This document shows positions 14,610 to 22,457 of a stretch of 40,314 bases of DNA, in pieces. The stretch spans positions 1 to 40,314 of the forward strand of contig JAFXPK010000048.1 of assembly GCA_017527905.1 (NCBI GenBank), read 5' to 3'. Source of the stretch: Paludibacteraceae bacterium. GTDB lineage: Bacteria > Bacteroidota > Bacteroidia > Bacteroidales > Paludibacteraceae. Made by a program: the position numbers and the translations under genes. Under the pieces are notes generated by a model, which ran no database searches, had not been told where the DNA came from, and saw only the letters and a program-made list of their open reading frames with translations. Position 1 is the stretch's first letter, and every line of letters begins with the position of its first letter.

Positions 14610-16207
14610 ATTCCTAATGTGTCCCTATAGAAATCCAATGCCTCGAAGATATCCTTCTTCTCCACATCAGTATTGATCCGGATGTCGCCGATACCGCCCA
14701 GCAACGTGAAGAGGATGCGTCCGTCTCCCTCGTTCTTCTTGTCATGGGTCATCAGTTCGTATAATAAATCATACTCTTTGCAGGTGATGTAGAGCGACCC
14801 GTAGTGTTCCTTTATCAGCGAAACCGCCTGCAGGAAGTCCTCCTTCGGGAAGCCCACCAGTTTGTACGAGAGGTAGAGTTCCGCGAGCATACCCCAAGCG
14901 ACCGCATAACCATGCAGTTTCGTCTCGTTCTGCTGGATAGCGTAGCTCTCGAAGGCGTGTCCCACCGTATGGCCGAAGTTCAGCGCCTTGCGGATGCCCT
15001 TCTCCGTCGGGTCCACCCGCACGATGTCACGCTTCACTTGGATCGACTCCTCCACCAAGGAAGGGAGGACATTGTAGTCGATATGATCCAAATCGAACTG
15101 GAGGATATGGTTCCAGACCTCACGGGAGGAGATCAGTCCATGCTTGATCATCTCGGCGAAGCCTGAGAGGAAGTTCTCCTTGTCCAATGTGCGCAGGAAA
15201 TCCACGTCGATCAGGACCGACCGGGAAGGGTTGATCACCCCCACCTCGTTCTTCAGTCCGCCGAAGTTGATGCCCGTCTTGCCGCCCACAGCCGCGTCGA
15301 TGGTTCCCAGCAGGGTAGTGGGCACATTGATGTAGTCCATGCCACGTTTGAAGGTGGAAGCGGCGAATCCGCCCAGGTCGGTGACCATGCCCCCGCCTAG
15401 ATTGATCATCAAAGATTTGCGGGTGGCACCATGTTGGCTGAGGTGGCTCCATACGGAGGCCAAAGCCTCAACACTCTTGTTGTCGTCGCCCGCCTTAATG
15501 CAGATCACGTTCGAGGCGGGGATCCCCAAGCCAGAGAGTTTACCCAAGCAGAGACGGTGCGTGTTCTCGTCCGTCAGCACAAAGACGGAATCCAAGGAGC
15601 GATTACCCAGCTCCTCCGGCAGGATCTGTTCCAACCTGCCCAGTTTTATCACTTGTTCATTATCCATAATCGTACCAAAAATCACTTTATCCATTTTGCT
15701 GTCCCATGGTTCGGTCGGCACAGCGGAGACATATTGTTCAGGGAAACACACCCCGATCTTATAGGCTTGCAGTTGAGGCAATAACCGGTCGTAATACCCT
15801 TTCCCGCGACCTAGACGGTTGCCGGAAGCGTCGAATCCGATCCCCGGCACGATAGCCAGGTCGATGAGCGGATAGTCAAGGAAGGGTTCGCCGGTAGGCT
15901 CCAAGATATCGAATGCCCCCTTCCGCATGCTCTCTTTGCCCGTATAGGCCCTGATCTCCAGCGAGTCGCCTATGACAACGGGCAGCAAAATATGCTTTTC
16001 AGTGTGCCATTTCTCCACGAAGGCATGGGTATCCACCTCATCCGGCAATGACCAGAAGAGCAGCACATACTCCGCCGAGGCGAAGCGGGGATCCTTCTCC
16101 ACACTTGCCCAAACACGGGAGGCGCGCATCGCCTTCTCCGCATCGGACAAAGCCTTCACGCTTGCCTTGATGGATCTCCTTAGTATTGCTTTCTTATCGT
16201 TCATCAT
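14606..16207 (-). CDS. aroB: Fused 5-formyltetrahydrofolate cyclo-ligase / 3-dehydroquinate synthase
   Basis: One uninterrupted 533-residue frame holds two complete enzymes. Residues 1 to about 178 are a 5-formyl-THF cyclo-ligase (FAU1/MTHFS): basic start (KKAILRRSIK), LLFWSLPDEVDT, and the signature GNRLGRGKGYYDRLL (129-143). From about 181 the sequence is AroB: LVLTDENT-like FVLTDENTHRL, the NAD-binding INLGGGMVTDLGGFAAS, GKTGINFGG, EMIKHGLI and the zinc ligands in NFGHTVGHAFES. Both domains have their usual lengths, so neither looks degraded. AroB makes 3-dehydroquinate; the other domain recycles 5-formyl-THF to methenyl-THF. An internal ATG (residue 181) could in principle start a separate AroB, but no ribosome site is seen. 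It begins 3 bp after the protease gene. Confidence 0.93.
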   Translation of the reverse strand: MMNDKKAILRRSIKASVKALSDAEKAMRASRVWASVEKDPRFASAEYVLLFWSLPDEVDTHAFVEKWHTEKHILLPVVIGDSLEIRAYTGKESMRKGAFDILEPTGEPFLDYPLIDLAIVPGIGFDASGNRLGRGKGYYDRLLPQLQAYKIGVCFPEQYVSAVPTEPWDSKMDKVIFGTIMDNEQVIKLGRLEQILPEELGNRSLDSVFVLTDENTHRLCLGKLSGLGIPASNVICIKAGDDNKSVEALASVWSHLSQHGATRKSLMINLGGGMVTDLGGFAASTFKRGMDYINVPTTLLGTIDAAVGGKTGINFGGLKNEVGVINPSRSVLIDVDFLRTLDKENFLSGFAEMIKHGLISSREVWNHILQFDLDHIDYNVLPSLVEESIQVKRDIVRVDPTEKGIRKALNFGHTVGHAFESYAIQQNETKLHGYAVAWGMLAELYLSYKLVGFPKEDFLQAVSLIKEHYGSLYITCKEYDLLYELMTHDKKNEGDGRILFTLLGGIGDIRINTDVEKKDIFEALDFYRDTLGI

Positions 16208-16210
16208 GCA

Positions 16211-18403
16211 CTATTTCTTCACTATCCGTAATGTTTCGGTGGAGGATTCATATATTAGCCGCAAAAGGTATACGCCAGAATGCAAGTCCATCCGTAAGGA
16301 GAGTCCCTCCGCGGATTTGCCCACGTTCTTTTTGCGGACCACCCGACCCTCCATATCAATCAGTTCGTAGTAGAGAACCATACGGGAGGAAGGGAAGCGA
16401 ACGGAGACCACATCCTCCACTGGATTAGGGGAGACGATGGACACAGGGGCATCCATCGAGTGGTCTGTCACCGCGATGATATCGACACCTCCCACCTGCA
16501 CCACCGGTTCGATGTAGAGAGAGGTTGGTTGCTTGTAGTAAGGGTGCGCCTCCTCGAAGGAGTGCCAGCCCGAATTATCCTTGAAGTACGCGGTATTTTC
16601 ACCGGTGAGTTTCTCCTCCGTGTGGCATAATGCGAATTTGTTCTCAGGTGAAGCGACCAACTTCAGTCCCACGAAGAAGGTGGAGTCCACCTTCAATGGT
16701 TGGTTAAGTCGGTAGTAGCAATCACGTTTCGTCCATTCACTCACAACTGTTTCGCTAAAAACAGTGGATCTTCTAGCTATGGAGGTGTTGGTGAAGGAAA
16801 CGACCTCCTGGCTCATCACCTCTTCCGGCACCGAATCGCCTCGGTAAACCCTCAGCAGAACAGTATCCCCTTCGGAATAGATGCCCTGCCATGGAACGAC
16901 ATACACGCCATAGAGGACGGACGACCTCTCGTCCAAGTGGAATCTCTCCGCATATTCAACAATGCCCTTATTGTTATGGCCTGCGGCGAATTGCTCGTAG
17001 TTAGATACTTCATGAATCACCTCGCCTTCGTTCCAGTTGGTGATACGTGAGCAAGGGATCATATGAGACTCGCGTCCATCACACACGAGGTTACCATCCC
17101 TTTTAGAGTCCAAACACATGTTGAGGCCACGCTCCCACACCTCGCTGAATGCCCCGAACGCATCGTAGCCAGGTTGCATGCAAGACTCCTTCGTGTCTCC
17201 GCCAGACAAGACTCCCACAAGACGGTTATCCGAGCCAAACAAGCCGGCACCAGACGAGCCACCCTCCATGATTCCAGTATCCCAACGATCGACAATCCAG
17301 TGCACATTGGAGTCGAAGATATCGTTCACCACGAAGCTTCCCAAGTATGGAGCGTCCTCTTCCAAAGAGATCTTCCTCACATCAGAATTAGGGTGGTGGA
17401 AGGAGTATGCGCCTGAACCCAAGTCACGTGTGGCGTTCCATCCGGCGTAATAAACCCGGTAGTCAATCGGAGGCAACTTTCTCAGCCGCATCAGCAAGGC
17501 ATCGGAAGGAGTGTCATAGAAGATCACATCGGCACCGGACACACTCATTTCCAATGAGCCACTAATCCCCTCATGACAATGTGGCCGTTCGTAGTTGAAG
17601 TAGAAGACGCATCTTTGCGCCAAAGATCTATCCACCACACCCATCTCCTTATACAGGCAATGGGCGGCGGTGATCATAAATGCCGCGTCCTCGTTCGCCG
17701 AGTTGTTCACCATGTTACCGGAACAGTATTCAGTGCCCGCTTTGATAAATACCACCGAACTTCTGGCTTGTTGCTCATGTATACCCAAGCAAGAGGCATC
17801 CACCTGACACGGTTGGGAGGTGCCTGTGGAAGGGATAAATTTCAGTCCACGGTAATCATGGTTGACATTGCCGATCCGCAACCTGCTAGTGCTATTCTTA
17901 GGTGTTATCAGCTCCACGATGACCTCGTCCCCAGGCACGGGGGTGGTAGGCAATATTCCGCAGTCCGAGTTATTCTCTGAAGTGAAGGACCCCAGTATGG
18001 TGTTGCGGTCCGGTGTATAGATGAAGAGTTGGGAGGAGTCGTCCAACTGGTATTCATCGAAGATGAGGTTCAGGGAATAAGCCCCTTCGGAGATGATATG
18101 GAGTCTCCACACGTCCCGGCCATCCTTCAAGTGATAGAGGGTACCGGAGTTCTTCGGAGTATAGTCCACGTCGAAGGCGTAGGCGAAACGAATTCCTCCG
18201 ATGTTGTTACCCGGTAGGGAGTCTTCCCTCCGTAGTTCCTCCACATCGAACGCAGGCATACGCACGGTCTGCGAACCGCTTCTCAGGCATGGTCCCGCAT
18301 CCAGTTTCTCCGGCAGAGGAAACCCGCCGTGGCTAATCTGCGCCTGCGCCCCCAACGAAACGGAGCACAATGCTATGTATATTATTTTTTTGAACAAACG
18401 CAT
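16211..18403 (-). CDS. Secreted trypsin-like serine protease with T9SS sorting domain
   Basis: A 730-residue preproprotein. Signal peptide about residues 1-22 (MRLFKKIIYIALCSVSLGAQA). An N-terminal pro-like beta domain follows. The S1-type catalytic part, similar to lysyl endopeptidase-like proteases, runs about 205-435: His248 in MITAAHCL, Asp301 in PSDALLMRL, and Ser384 in EGGSSGAGLF. Many cysteines suggest disulfides. After a beta-sandwich region, the last 80 residues (from about IVSPNPVEDVVSVRF) form a type A T9SS C-terminal signal ending in LRIVKK, so it should be exported and attached to the outer surface. It overlaps the upstream glycosyltransferase gene by 22 bp and is 3 bp from FAU1-aroB, an odd functional mix in one unit. 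Substrate specificity is not clear. Confidence 0.9.
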   Translation of the reverse strand: MRLFKKIIYIALCSVSLGAQAQISHGGFPLPEKLDAGPCLRSGSQTVRMPAFDVEELRREDSLPGNNIGGIRFAYAFDVDYTPKNSGTLYHLKDGRDVWRLHIISEGAYSLNLIFDEYQLDDSSQLFIYTPDRNTILGSFTSENNSDCGILPTTPVPGDEVIVELITPKNSTSRLRIGNVNHDYRGLKFIPSTGTSQPCQVDASCLGIHEQQARSSVVFIKAGTEYCSGNMVNNSANEDAAFMITAAHCLYKEMGVVDRSLAQRCVFYFNYERPHCHEGISGSLEMSVSGADVIFYDTPSDALLMRLRKLPPIDYRVYYAGWNATRDLGSGAYSFHHPNSDVRKISLEEDAPYLGSFVVNDIFDSNVHWIVDRWDTGIMEGGSSGAGLFGSDNRLVGVLSGGDTKESCMQPGYDAFGAFSEVWERGLNMCLDSKRDGNLVCDGRESHMIPCSRITNWNEGEVIHEVSNYEQFAAGHNNKGIVEYAERFHLDERSSVLYGVYVVPWQGIYSEGDTVLLRVYRGDSVPEEVMSQEVVSFTNTSIARRSTVFSETVVSEWTKRDCYYRLNQPLKVDSTFFVGLKLVASPENKFALCHTEEKLTGENTAYFKDNSGWHSFEEAHPYYKQPTSLYIEPVVQVGGVDIIAVTDHSMDAPVSIVSPNPVEDVVSVRFPSSRMVLYYELIDMEGRVVRKKNVGKSAEGLSLRMDLHSGVYLLRLIYESSTETLRIVKK

Positions 18404-19275
18404 AAATAAATTAGTCTATAAAGATCAAAGATGAACAAACTTGGATGTTTGCCCAGAAGGTTTTTTTCACACGATGGGCGTACCAAGGGATAAATCTTGG
18501 CGAAAAGGGTTGAGAGTCCGAAACGGTCTATCCACCTAAAGCAACGCAATATCCTGATGCTCTCCGCCAAATCCTCGGCATACCCTTCCCTTTGACAGAT
18601 GAGCCAGAGGTTGGCGACCGCATTCATGCTCTTTTGCAGGAACACATCCGAGGTGTCGTAGTTGAGGTGCAACAAGGCATTGTCGATGTGCGAGACTGAG
18701 ATCCCCATGCGCTTGAGGGAGAGCCCGAAAAGGGTATCTTCGTGGCCATATCCCTTTAGAGATTCGTCAAAGCGGATCTGCCCGAAGAGCGACTTCCTTA
18801 TCATGAAGTTGAATGTGGAGAAGGAGTCGTTCGGTCGGACGCTCCTCTCTTCGGCGCTTCTCTCCTCCCTCTCCTTGCCGTATTTCCAGCGGAGGATATG
18901 CTTGTCTGACGTGGGTTGCTCACCATAGCGGTAACCTCCCATCACAACGTTGTACCTCTTCATACGAATGTACCTGTCAAGGAAGGAATCGTCAAGCGGG
19001 AGGACATCACAGTCCATGAAGAGCAAGTATTTGTACTGTGCCTCATCCGCCAACTTGTTGCGTATGGCGGCGCGGCCCACATTCTGCGACAACCGCACGT
19101 AACGAACCCCCTCCAGCGCATTAAGCATACTATTCTTCTCGTAGAAGGAGGTGGAGCAATCGTCCATCAGCAGGATTTCGAAAGCGCAGAAAGTATGCAG
19201 CACTTGGCAATGCAACTCATAGACAAGCGACGTGACATCCTGGTTGTAAACTGGTATGCAGATGGATAACTCCAT
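18382..19275 (-). CDS. Glycosyltransferase family 2
   Basis: A 297-residue GT-A enzyme. LSICIPVYNQ is the first strand, ILLMDDCST the second, and YLLFMDCDVLP the DxD metal site. FNFMIRKSLFGQIRFDES and GYGHEDTLFGLSLKRMG give the acceptor-side GHED motif. There is no clear membrane anchor, though the C-terminus (FIFDLYRLIYLCVC) is hydrophobic and may sit on the membrane. It is the first gene of the leftward unit and overlaps the protease gene. Acceptor and donor are unknown. Confidence 0.9.
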   Translation of the reverse strand: MELSICIPVYNQDVTSLVYELHCQVLHTFCAFEILLMDDCSTSFYEKNSMLNALEGVRYVRLSQNVGRAAIRNKLADEAQYKYLLFMDCDVLPLDDSFLDRYIRMKRYNVVMGGYRYGEQPTSDKHILRWKYGKEREERSAEERSVRPNDSFSTFNFMIRKSLFGQIRFDESLKGYGHEDTLFGLSLKRMGISVSHIDNALLHLNYDTSDVFLQKSMNAVANLWLICQREGYAEDLAESIRILRCFRWIDRFGLSTLFAKIYPLVRPSCEKNLLGKHPSLFIFDLYRLIYLCVCSKK

Positions 19276-19302
19276 ATCTTCGGGGTATTCACTTTAAACA
19301 GA

Positions 19303-19310
19303 CAAAAATA
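19303..19310 (-). promoter_or_regulatory. -7 box of the leftward GT2-protease-aroB-aroA unit
   Basis: TATTTTTG on the minus strand, matching TAnnTTTG, 27 bases before the glycosyltransferase start. No good -33 TTTG is seen at 19-21 nt. It is the only promoter candidate for the four-gene unit, since the internal spacings are 3 bp or overlaps. Confidence 0.45.
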
Positions 19311-19366
19311 CAAAATAGTGGTGAAATAGATTAAATTCGCGTAATGTTTATAGGCAAAAAAACAAT

Positions 19367-19831
19367 ATGAATATCGAGATAGAAAGAAAATATTTGTTGC
19401 GCAACGAAGATTGGAGAGGTTTAGCGGAGGGTATCTACTACAAGCAGGCCTATCTGAACGAGCGTGGCGGCAACACTGTGCGTGTGCGCATCGAGGGAGA
19501 CAAGGCGAAGCTAACCATCAAGGGCAAGGCGAAAAACATATCGCGCGTCGAGATCGAGTATGACATCCCGATGGAGGATGCCGAGGCGCTCTTCTCGCTG
19601 GCCAAAACGCCTTGCGTGGAGAAATACCGTCATAAGATCCCCTACAAGGGAAACGTCTGGGAAGTGGACGAATTCCTGGGAGAGAACAAGGGTCTTGTCG
19701 TCGCGGAGATCGAACTCAAATCGGAAGAGCAAACCTTCGAGAAGCCTGATTGGATCGGGGAAGAAGTCACTTTGGATAAGCGTTATACCAACTCGAATCT
19801 AGCGGTGAAACCCTACTCTTCGTGGCAATAA
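19367..19831 (+). CDS. CYTH domain protein (triphosphate tunnel enzyme family)
   Basis: A 154-residue single CYTH domain. The N-terminal MNIEIERKYLL contains the defining ExExK (Glu4, Glu6, Lys8). Charged strands of the eight-stranded tunnel follow: TVRVRIEGDKAKLTIKGK, SRVEIEYDIP, KYRHKIPY, WEVDEFLGENKGLVVAEIEL. In this family these residues bind triphosphate and metal; bacterial members are mostly inorganic triphosphatases, less often class IV adenylate cyclases. A cytoplasmic triphosphatase is the best guess here. The gene stands alone, divergent from the glycosyltransferase unit and convergent with the methyltransferase. Confidence 0.92.
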   Translation: MNIEIERKYLLRNEDWRGLAEGIYYKQAYLNERGGNTVRVRIEGDKAKLTIKGKAKNISRVEIEYDIPMEDAEALFSLAKTPCVEKYRHKIPYKGNVWEVDEFLGENKGLVVAEIELKSEEQTFEKPDWIGEEVTLDKRYTNSNLAVKPYSSWQ

Positions 19832-19837
19832 AAGAAA

Positions 19838-19864
19838 AAGAGTGATGGGTAACCCATCACTCTT
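19838..19864 (-). terminator. Intrinsic terminator of the methyltransferase gene
   Basis: A perfect 12-bp stem, AAGAGTGATGGG (19838-19849) and CCCATCACTCTT (19853-19864), with a 3-base loop. On the minus strand it is followed by TTTTTCTTTT. The stem includes the stop codon of the methyltransferase gene. For the plus-strand CYTH gene the hairpin may work too, but the following bases are T/C-mixed. Confidence 0.85.
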
Positions 19865-21554
19865 CATCATCTCTTCTTCTGCGACCGCCGAAATTCCTGT
19901 TCCCTCTATTTTCGTCGTCATCATCCCGACGTCTGAAAGGACGCTTGAAGTTATCACGGTTATCTCGTCCGCCGAAATCCCTACGTCTATCGTCGTCCCT
20001 GTTCCGGTCGTATCTTGGTCTGCCGCGGAAATCATCATCGTCACGGTCCTCACGTTTCCTGAACTCTTTTCTACCCTCACCGCCACGGAAGTCGCCACGG
20101 TCACGGTCATATCGGTTACGGTCGTACGGACGTTCGTTGCGTCGTTCGTTCCACTCCGCCTCACGTTGGCTTTTCCTCTCCTGGTACTCTCTCTCCTTTT
20201 CGAAAGCCTCATGTCTGCGGCGTTGGTACTCACTTTGTTCGTTCTCGTTGTTGGAGTTTCTGTTCCAAGTGTCTTCCTCGACCCTCACGAATGAACCATC
20301 CTCGCGGACAGGGCTGAACTTACGATCCTCAGGGTTTTGGGAAGAGAATCTCCTTGGCCTATCGCCCTCCTCTTGGGAAGGGAAGGTGCGGCCCTCGTTA
20401 CGGTCGCGGAGGTAGTCGTTTCTACGACCCTTGAACATCTCGTATTTCCTGAACTCACATTCGATGGAGCCGTTGAGCAAGTGGTATTTCACGGAAGGTC
20501 TCAGACCGATGTGGTCGGTCGTCTCGCAAGGCACAGTGATGATCCAGGCGGACATATCCGTGAAGTCGTTCTTCAGTTTGGAGCCTATTTCCTCGTAGAG
20601 CTTATCCATCTCGAAAGGTTTCAACCGTTCACCGTACGGAGGGTTGAACATCACCATCGTCTCGTTCTGAGGGCGTTCGCAGCCTTGGAACGGCTGGTGT
20701 TTCAGCTCGATGTATTTGGACATTCCGGCGCTCTTCACATTCTCTGTCGCGATACGCAGAGCTGCGGAAGAGATATCGGAAGCATATATTTTATGGGTGA
20801 ACTCCCTTTCCTGGGACTCATCGTCATACAAATTCTCCAACATTTCCTTGTCGAAGTCAGGCCATTTCTCGAAGGCGTATCCTTTGCGGTAGATACCAGG
20901 CGCAATGTTCAAAGCCATAAGGGCTGCCTCGATGGCGATGGTGCCCGACCCGCACATAGGGTCCATGAAGTCAGTCTGACCATCCCATCCCGCCAATTTC
21001 AGCATTCCCGCAGCCAAAACCTCGTTGATAGGCGCCTCGGTTTGTTCCACCTTATAGCCTCTCATAAAGAGCGGTTCTCCGGAACTATCCAAAGAAAGGG
21101 TACAGACATCTTGATTAACATGAATGTTCAGCTGCACGTCCGGATTCTTAATACGGACGGAAGGCCGTTCGTTGTATTTCTCCATGAAGTGGTCGGCGAT
21201 GGCGTCCTTAGCCTTGTAGGCGAGGAATTTCGAATGCCTGAAGTTTTCGGAGTGTACGACAGCGTCGATGGCGAACGTCTTCTTGGTATCCAAGTATTGG
21301 GACCAATCCATCGATTTAATGATTTGGTAGACTTCGTCCGCATCGGATGCGGTGAAATGTTGAATTGGCTTAAGGATGCGCAATGCCGTGCGACACCTGA
21401 AGTTCGCCTTATACATCATCTCCTTGTCTCCATAGAAGCGTACACCTCTAGTGATGATCTCGACCTGCTCCGCTCCTATCTCTGTCAGCTCATTTGCCAG
21501 TACCTCTTCCAATCCTTGAAAGGTCTTGGCAATCATTTCAAAATTATTTGCCAT
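19857..21554 (-). CDS. THUMP-domain SAM-dependent RNA methyltransferase (RlmL N-domain-like) with charged tail
   Basis: A 565-residue protein. Residues 1-60 and the following THUMP region (to about 160) open with MANNFEMIAKTFQGLEEVLANEL, as in the RlmL/YpsC group. The Rossmann methyltransferase part has DPMCGSGT (198-205) for SAM and NPPYGER (304-310), the N-P-P-Y motif of N2-guanine or N6-adenine methylation of RNA. The family methylates 23S rRNA (m2G2445 by RlmL). From about residue 379 a 187-residue tail is almost entirely Arg, Asp, Glu, Asn and Gly, with RDRD and RRRDD runs; it should be disordered and may bind RNA. Start at 21554 replaces an in-frame upstream one at 21692, because homology begins at MANN and a -7 box lies upstream. 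Confidence 0.9.
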   Translation of the reverse strand: MANNFEMIAKTFQGLEEVLANELTEIGAEQVEIITRGVRFYGDKEMMYKANFRCRTALRILKPIQHFTASDADEVYQIIKSMDWSQYLDTKKTFAIDAVVHSENFRHSKFLAYKAKDAIADHFMEKYNERPSVRIKNPDVQLNIHVNQDVCTLSLDSSGEPLFMRGYKVEQTEAPINEVLAAGMLKLAGWDGQTDFMDPMCGSGTIAIEAALMALNIAPGIYRKGYAFEKWPDFDKEMLENLYDDESQEREFTHKIYASDISSAALRIATENVKSAGMSKYIELKHQPFQGCERPQNETMVMFNPPYGERLKPFEMDKLYEEIGSKLKNDFTDMSAWIITVPCETTDHIGLRPSVKYHLLNGSIECEFRKYEMFKGRRNDYLRDRNEGRTFPSQEEGDRPRRFSSQNPEDRKFSPVREDGSFVRVEEDTWNRNSNNENEQSEYQRRRHEAFEKEREYQERKSQREAEWNERRNERPYDRNRYDRDRGDFRGGEGRKEFRKREDRDDDDFRGRPRYDRNRDDDRRRDFGGRDNRDNFKRPFRRRDDDDENRGNRNFGGRRRRDDEE

Positions 21555-21582
21555 CGCGAAAATTTGTATATTTGTGCCGTTG

Positions 21583-21590
21583 CAAAGATA
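21583..21590 (-). promoter_or_regulatory. -7 box of the methyltransferase gene
   Basis: TATCTTTG on the minus strand, 28 bases before the chosen ATG (21554). It lies inside the longer frame that starts at 21692 and therefore supports the shorter start. No strong -33 element. Confidence 0.55.
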
Positions 21591-21620
21591 CGAAGAATTA
21601 TAATAGATTTCGTAAAGACA

Positions 21621-21660
21621 GAAAAAAACCACAACTGACTCTTCACAGAGTGATTGTGGT
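21621..21660 (-). terminator. Intrinsic terminator in the rdgB/methyltransferase gap
   Basis: Minus-strand stem 21654-21660 / 21628-21634 with an inner 4-bp stem (21648-21651 / 21638-21641), followed by a T-run at 21621-21628 (plus-strand A-run). It points leftward and ends just before the methyltransferase promoter. Confidence 0.65.
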
Positions 21661-21716
21661 CGCCTATTTAAAGTATAAATGTTTCCTGACAACGAAATCT
21701 ATAATTCATTTCGTTT
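21621..21716 (-). ncRNA. Candidate small RNA or leader with its own terminator
   Basis: On the minus strand a -7 box TACATTTG (21724-21731) is followed by about 95 bases that fold into two hairpins: AACGAAAT/ATTTCGTT (21708-21715 with 21691-21698) and a terminator-like stem, ACCACAA/TTGTGGT (21654-21660 with 21628-21634) extended by ACTC/GAGT, followed by seven T. No gene lies upstream on this strand, so the terminator has nothing else to stop. Either it is a small RNA, or a prematurely terminated leader for the methyltransferase gene. No known RNA family is recognised. Confidence 0.4.
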
Positions 21717-21868
21717 TGCATTGCAAATGTAACAACAATGTGTTTCTGGGAAGGGTGACGCATGTTTCATATAACGGATAATTTTGTTACAAATGCAAAA
21801 AACATGCGGTGAAATCGCCTTTTTTAGCACATTTTTAGTTAGATTTGTATCGTAAAATAATAGGAAAG

Positions 21869-22450
21869 ATGAAACAGCTAGTCTTCGCGACAAATAACTC
21901 CCACAAGGTGGATGAGGTGAAAAACAAATTGGGAGGATTGTTCGAAATCAAAACACTCTCGGAAGTAGGATGTGTGGAGGACATACCGGAAACGTCCGAC
22001 ACGTTACGGGGGAATGCGGGACAGAAATCGCACTACCTATACGACCGTTTCCATTGCGATTGCTTCGCGGACGACACAGGACTGGAGGTCGAAGCACTGA
22101 ATGGCGCACCTGGCGTCTACTCCGCAAGATACGCAGGACCAGGGAAAGACTCCGAAGCGAACATAGACAAATTGTTGTCCGAACTGGAAGGGAAGGAGAA
22201 CCGCCGCGCTAGGTTCAGAACGGTCATCTCACTCATCCTTGACGGAGAGGAATACACCTTCGAGGGAATCGTCAACGGCACGATCCTGACGGAAAGGCAC
22301 GGTTCCCACGGGTTCGGATATGACCCTGTGTTCCAACCTGACGGATACAACTGCTCCTTCGCTGAACTTTCCATGGAAGAGAAAAATAAAATCAGCCATA
22401 GGGGAAAGGCTATAGAACAACTCATTCGTTTTTTATACGTAACTAAATAA
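21869..22450 (+). CDS. rdgB: XTP/dITP diphosphatase (HAM1/RdgB family)
   Basis: A 193-residue house-cleaning pyrophosphatase that hydrolyses dITP, XTP and ITP to monophosphates, keeping deaminated purines out of DNA and RNA. Family motifs in order: [13 protein letters not shown] (phosphate-binding N-terminus), [17 protein letters not shown] with the catalytic Asp, [15 protein letters not shown] and the C-terminal SHRGKA. ATG 21869 is used rather than an in-frame TTG at 21845; GGAAAG lies just upstream. It is the first gene of a packed unit; porZ starts 7 bp later. Confidence 0.96.
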   Translation: MKQLVFATNNSHKVDEVKNKLGGLFEIKTLSEVGCVEDIPETSDTLRGNAGQKSHYLYDRFHCDCFADDTGLEVEALNGAPGVYSARYAGPGKDSEANIDKLLSELEGKENRRARFRTVISLILDGEEYTFEGIVNGTILTERHGSHGFGYDPVFQPDGYNCSFAELSMEEKNKISHRGKAIEQLIRFLYVTK

Positions 22451-22457
22451 CTATCTC

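Larger units (their letters stand above)
21555..21868. other. Divergent intergenic region with regulatory structure
   Basis: This 314-base region between the methyltransferase and rdgB genes holds the methyltransferase -7 box, the terminator, the candidate small RNA, and a plus-strand -7 box TAGATTTG (21840-21847) 22 bases before the rdgB ATG. From 21735 to 21835 I see nothing further. Confidence 0.5.

Noticed and set aside
15660..15680. Sequencing error creating the FAU1-AroB fusion
   Set aside because: The junction reads smoothly in frame with both domains complete and no homopolymer run at the joint, so a true fusion is likelier; reads would settle it.
20337..21638. 433-codon plus-strand frame opposite the methyltransferase gene
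   Set aside because: It is entirely antisense to a gene with clear THUMP and methyltransferase motifs, and its translation has no domain or start context. A codon-pattern shadow.
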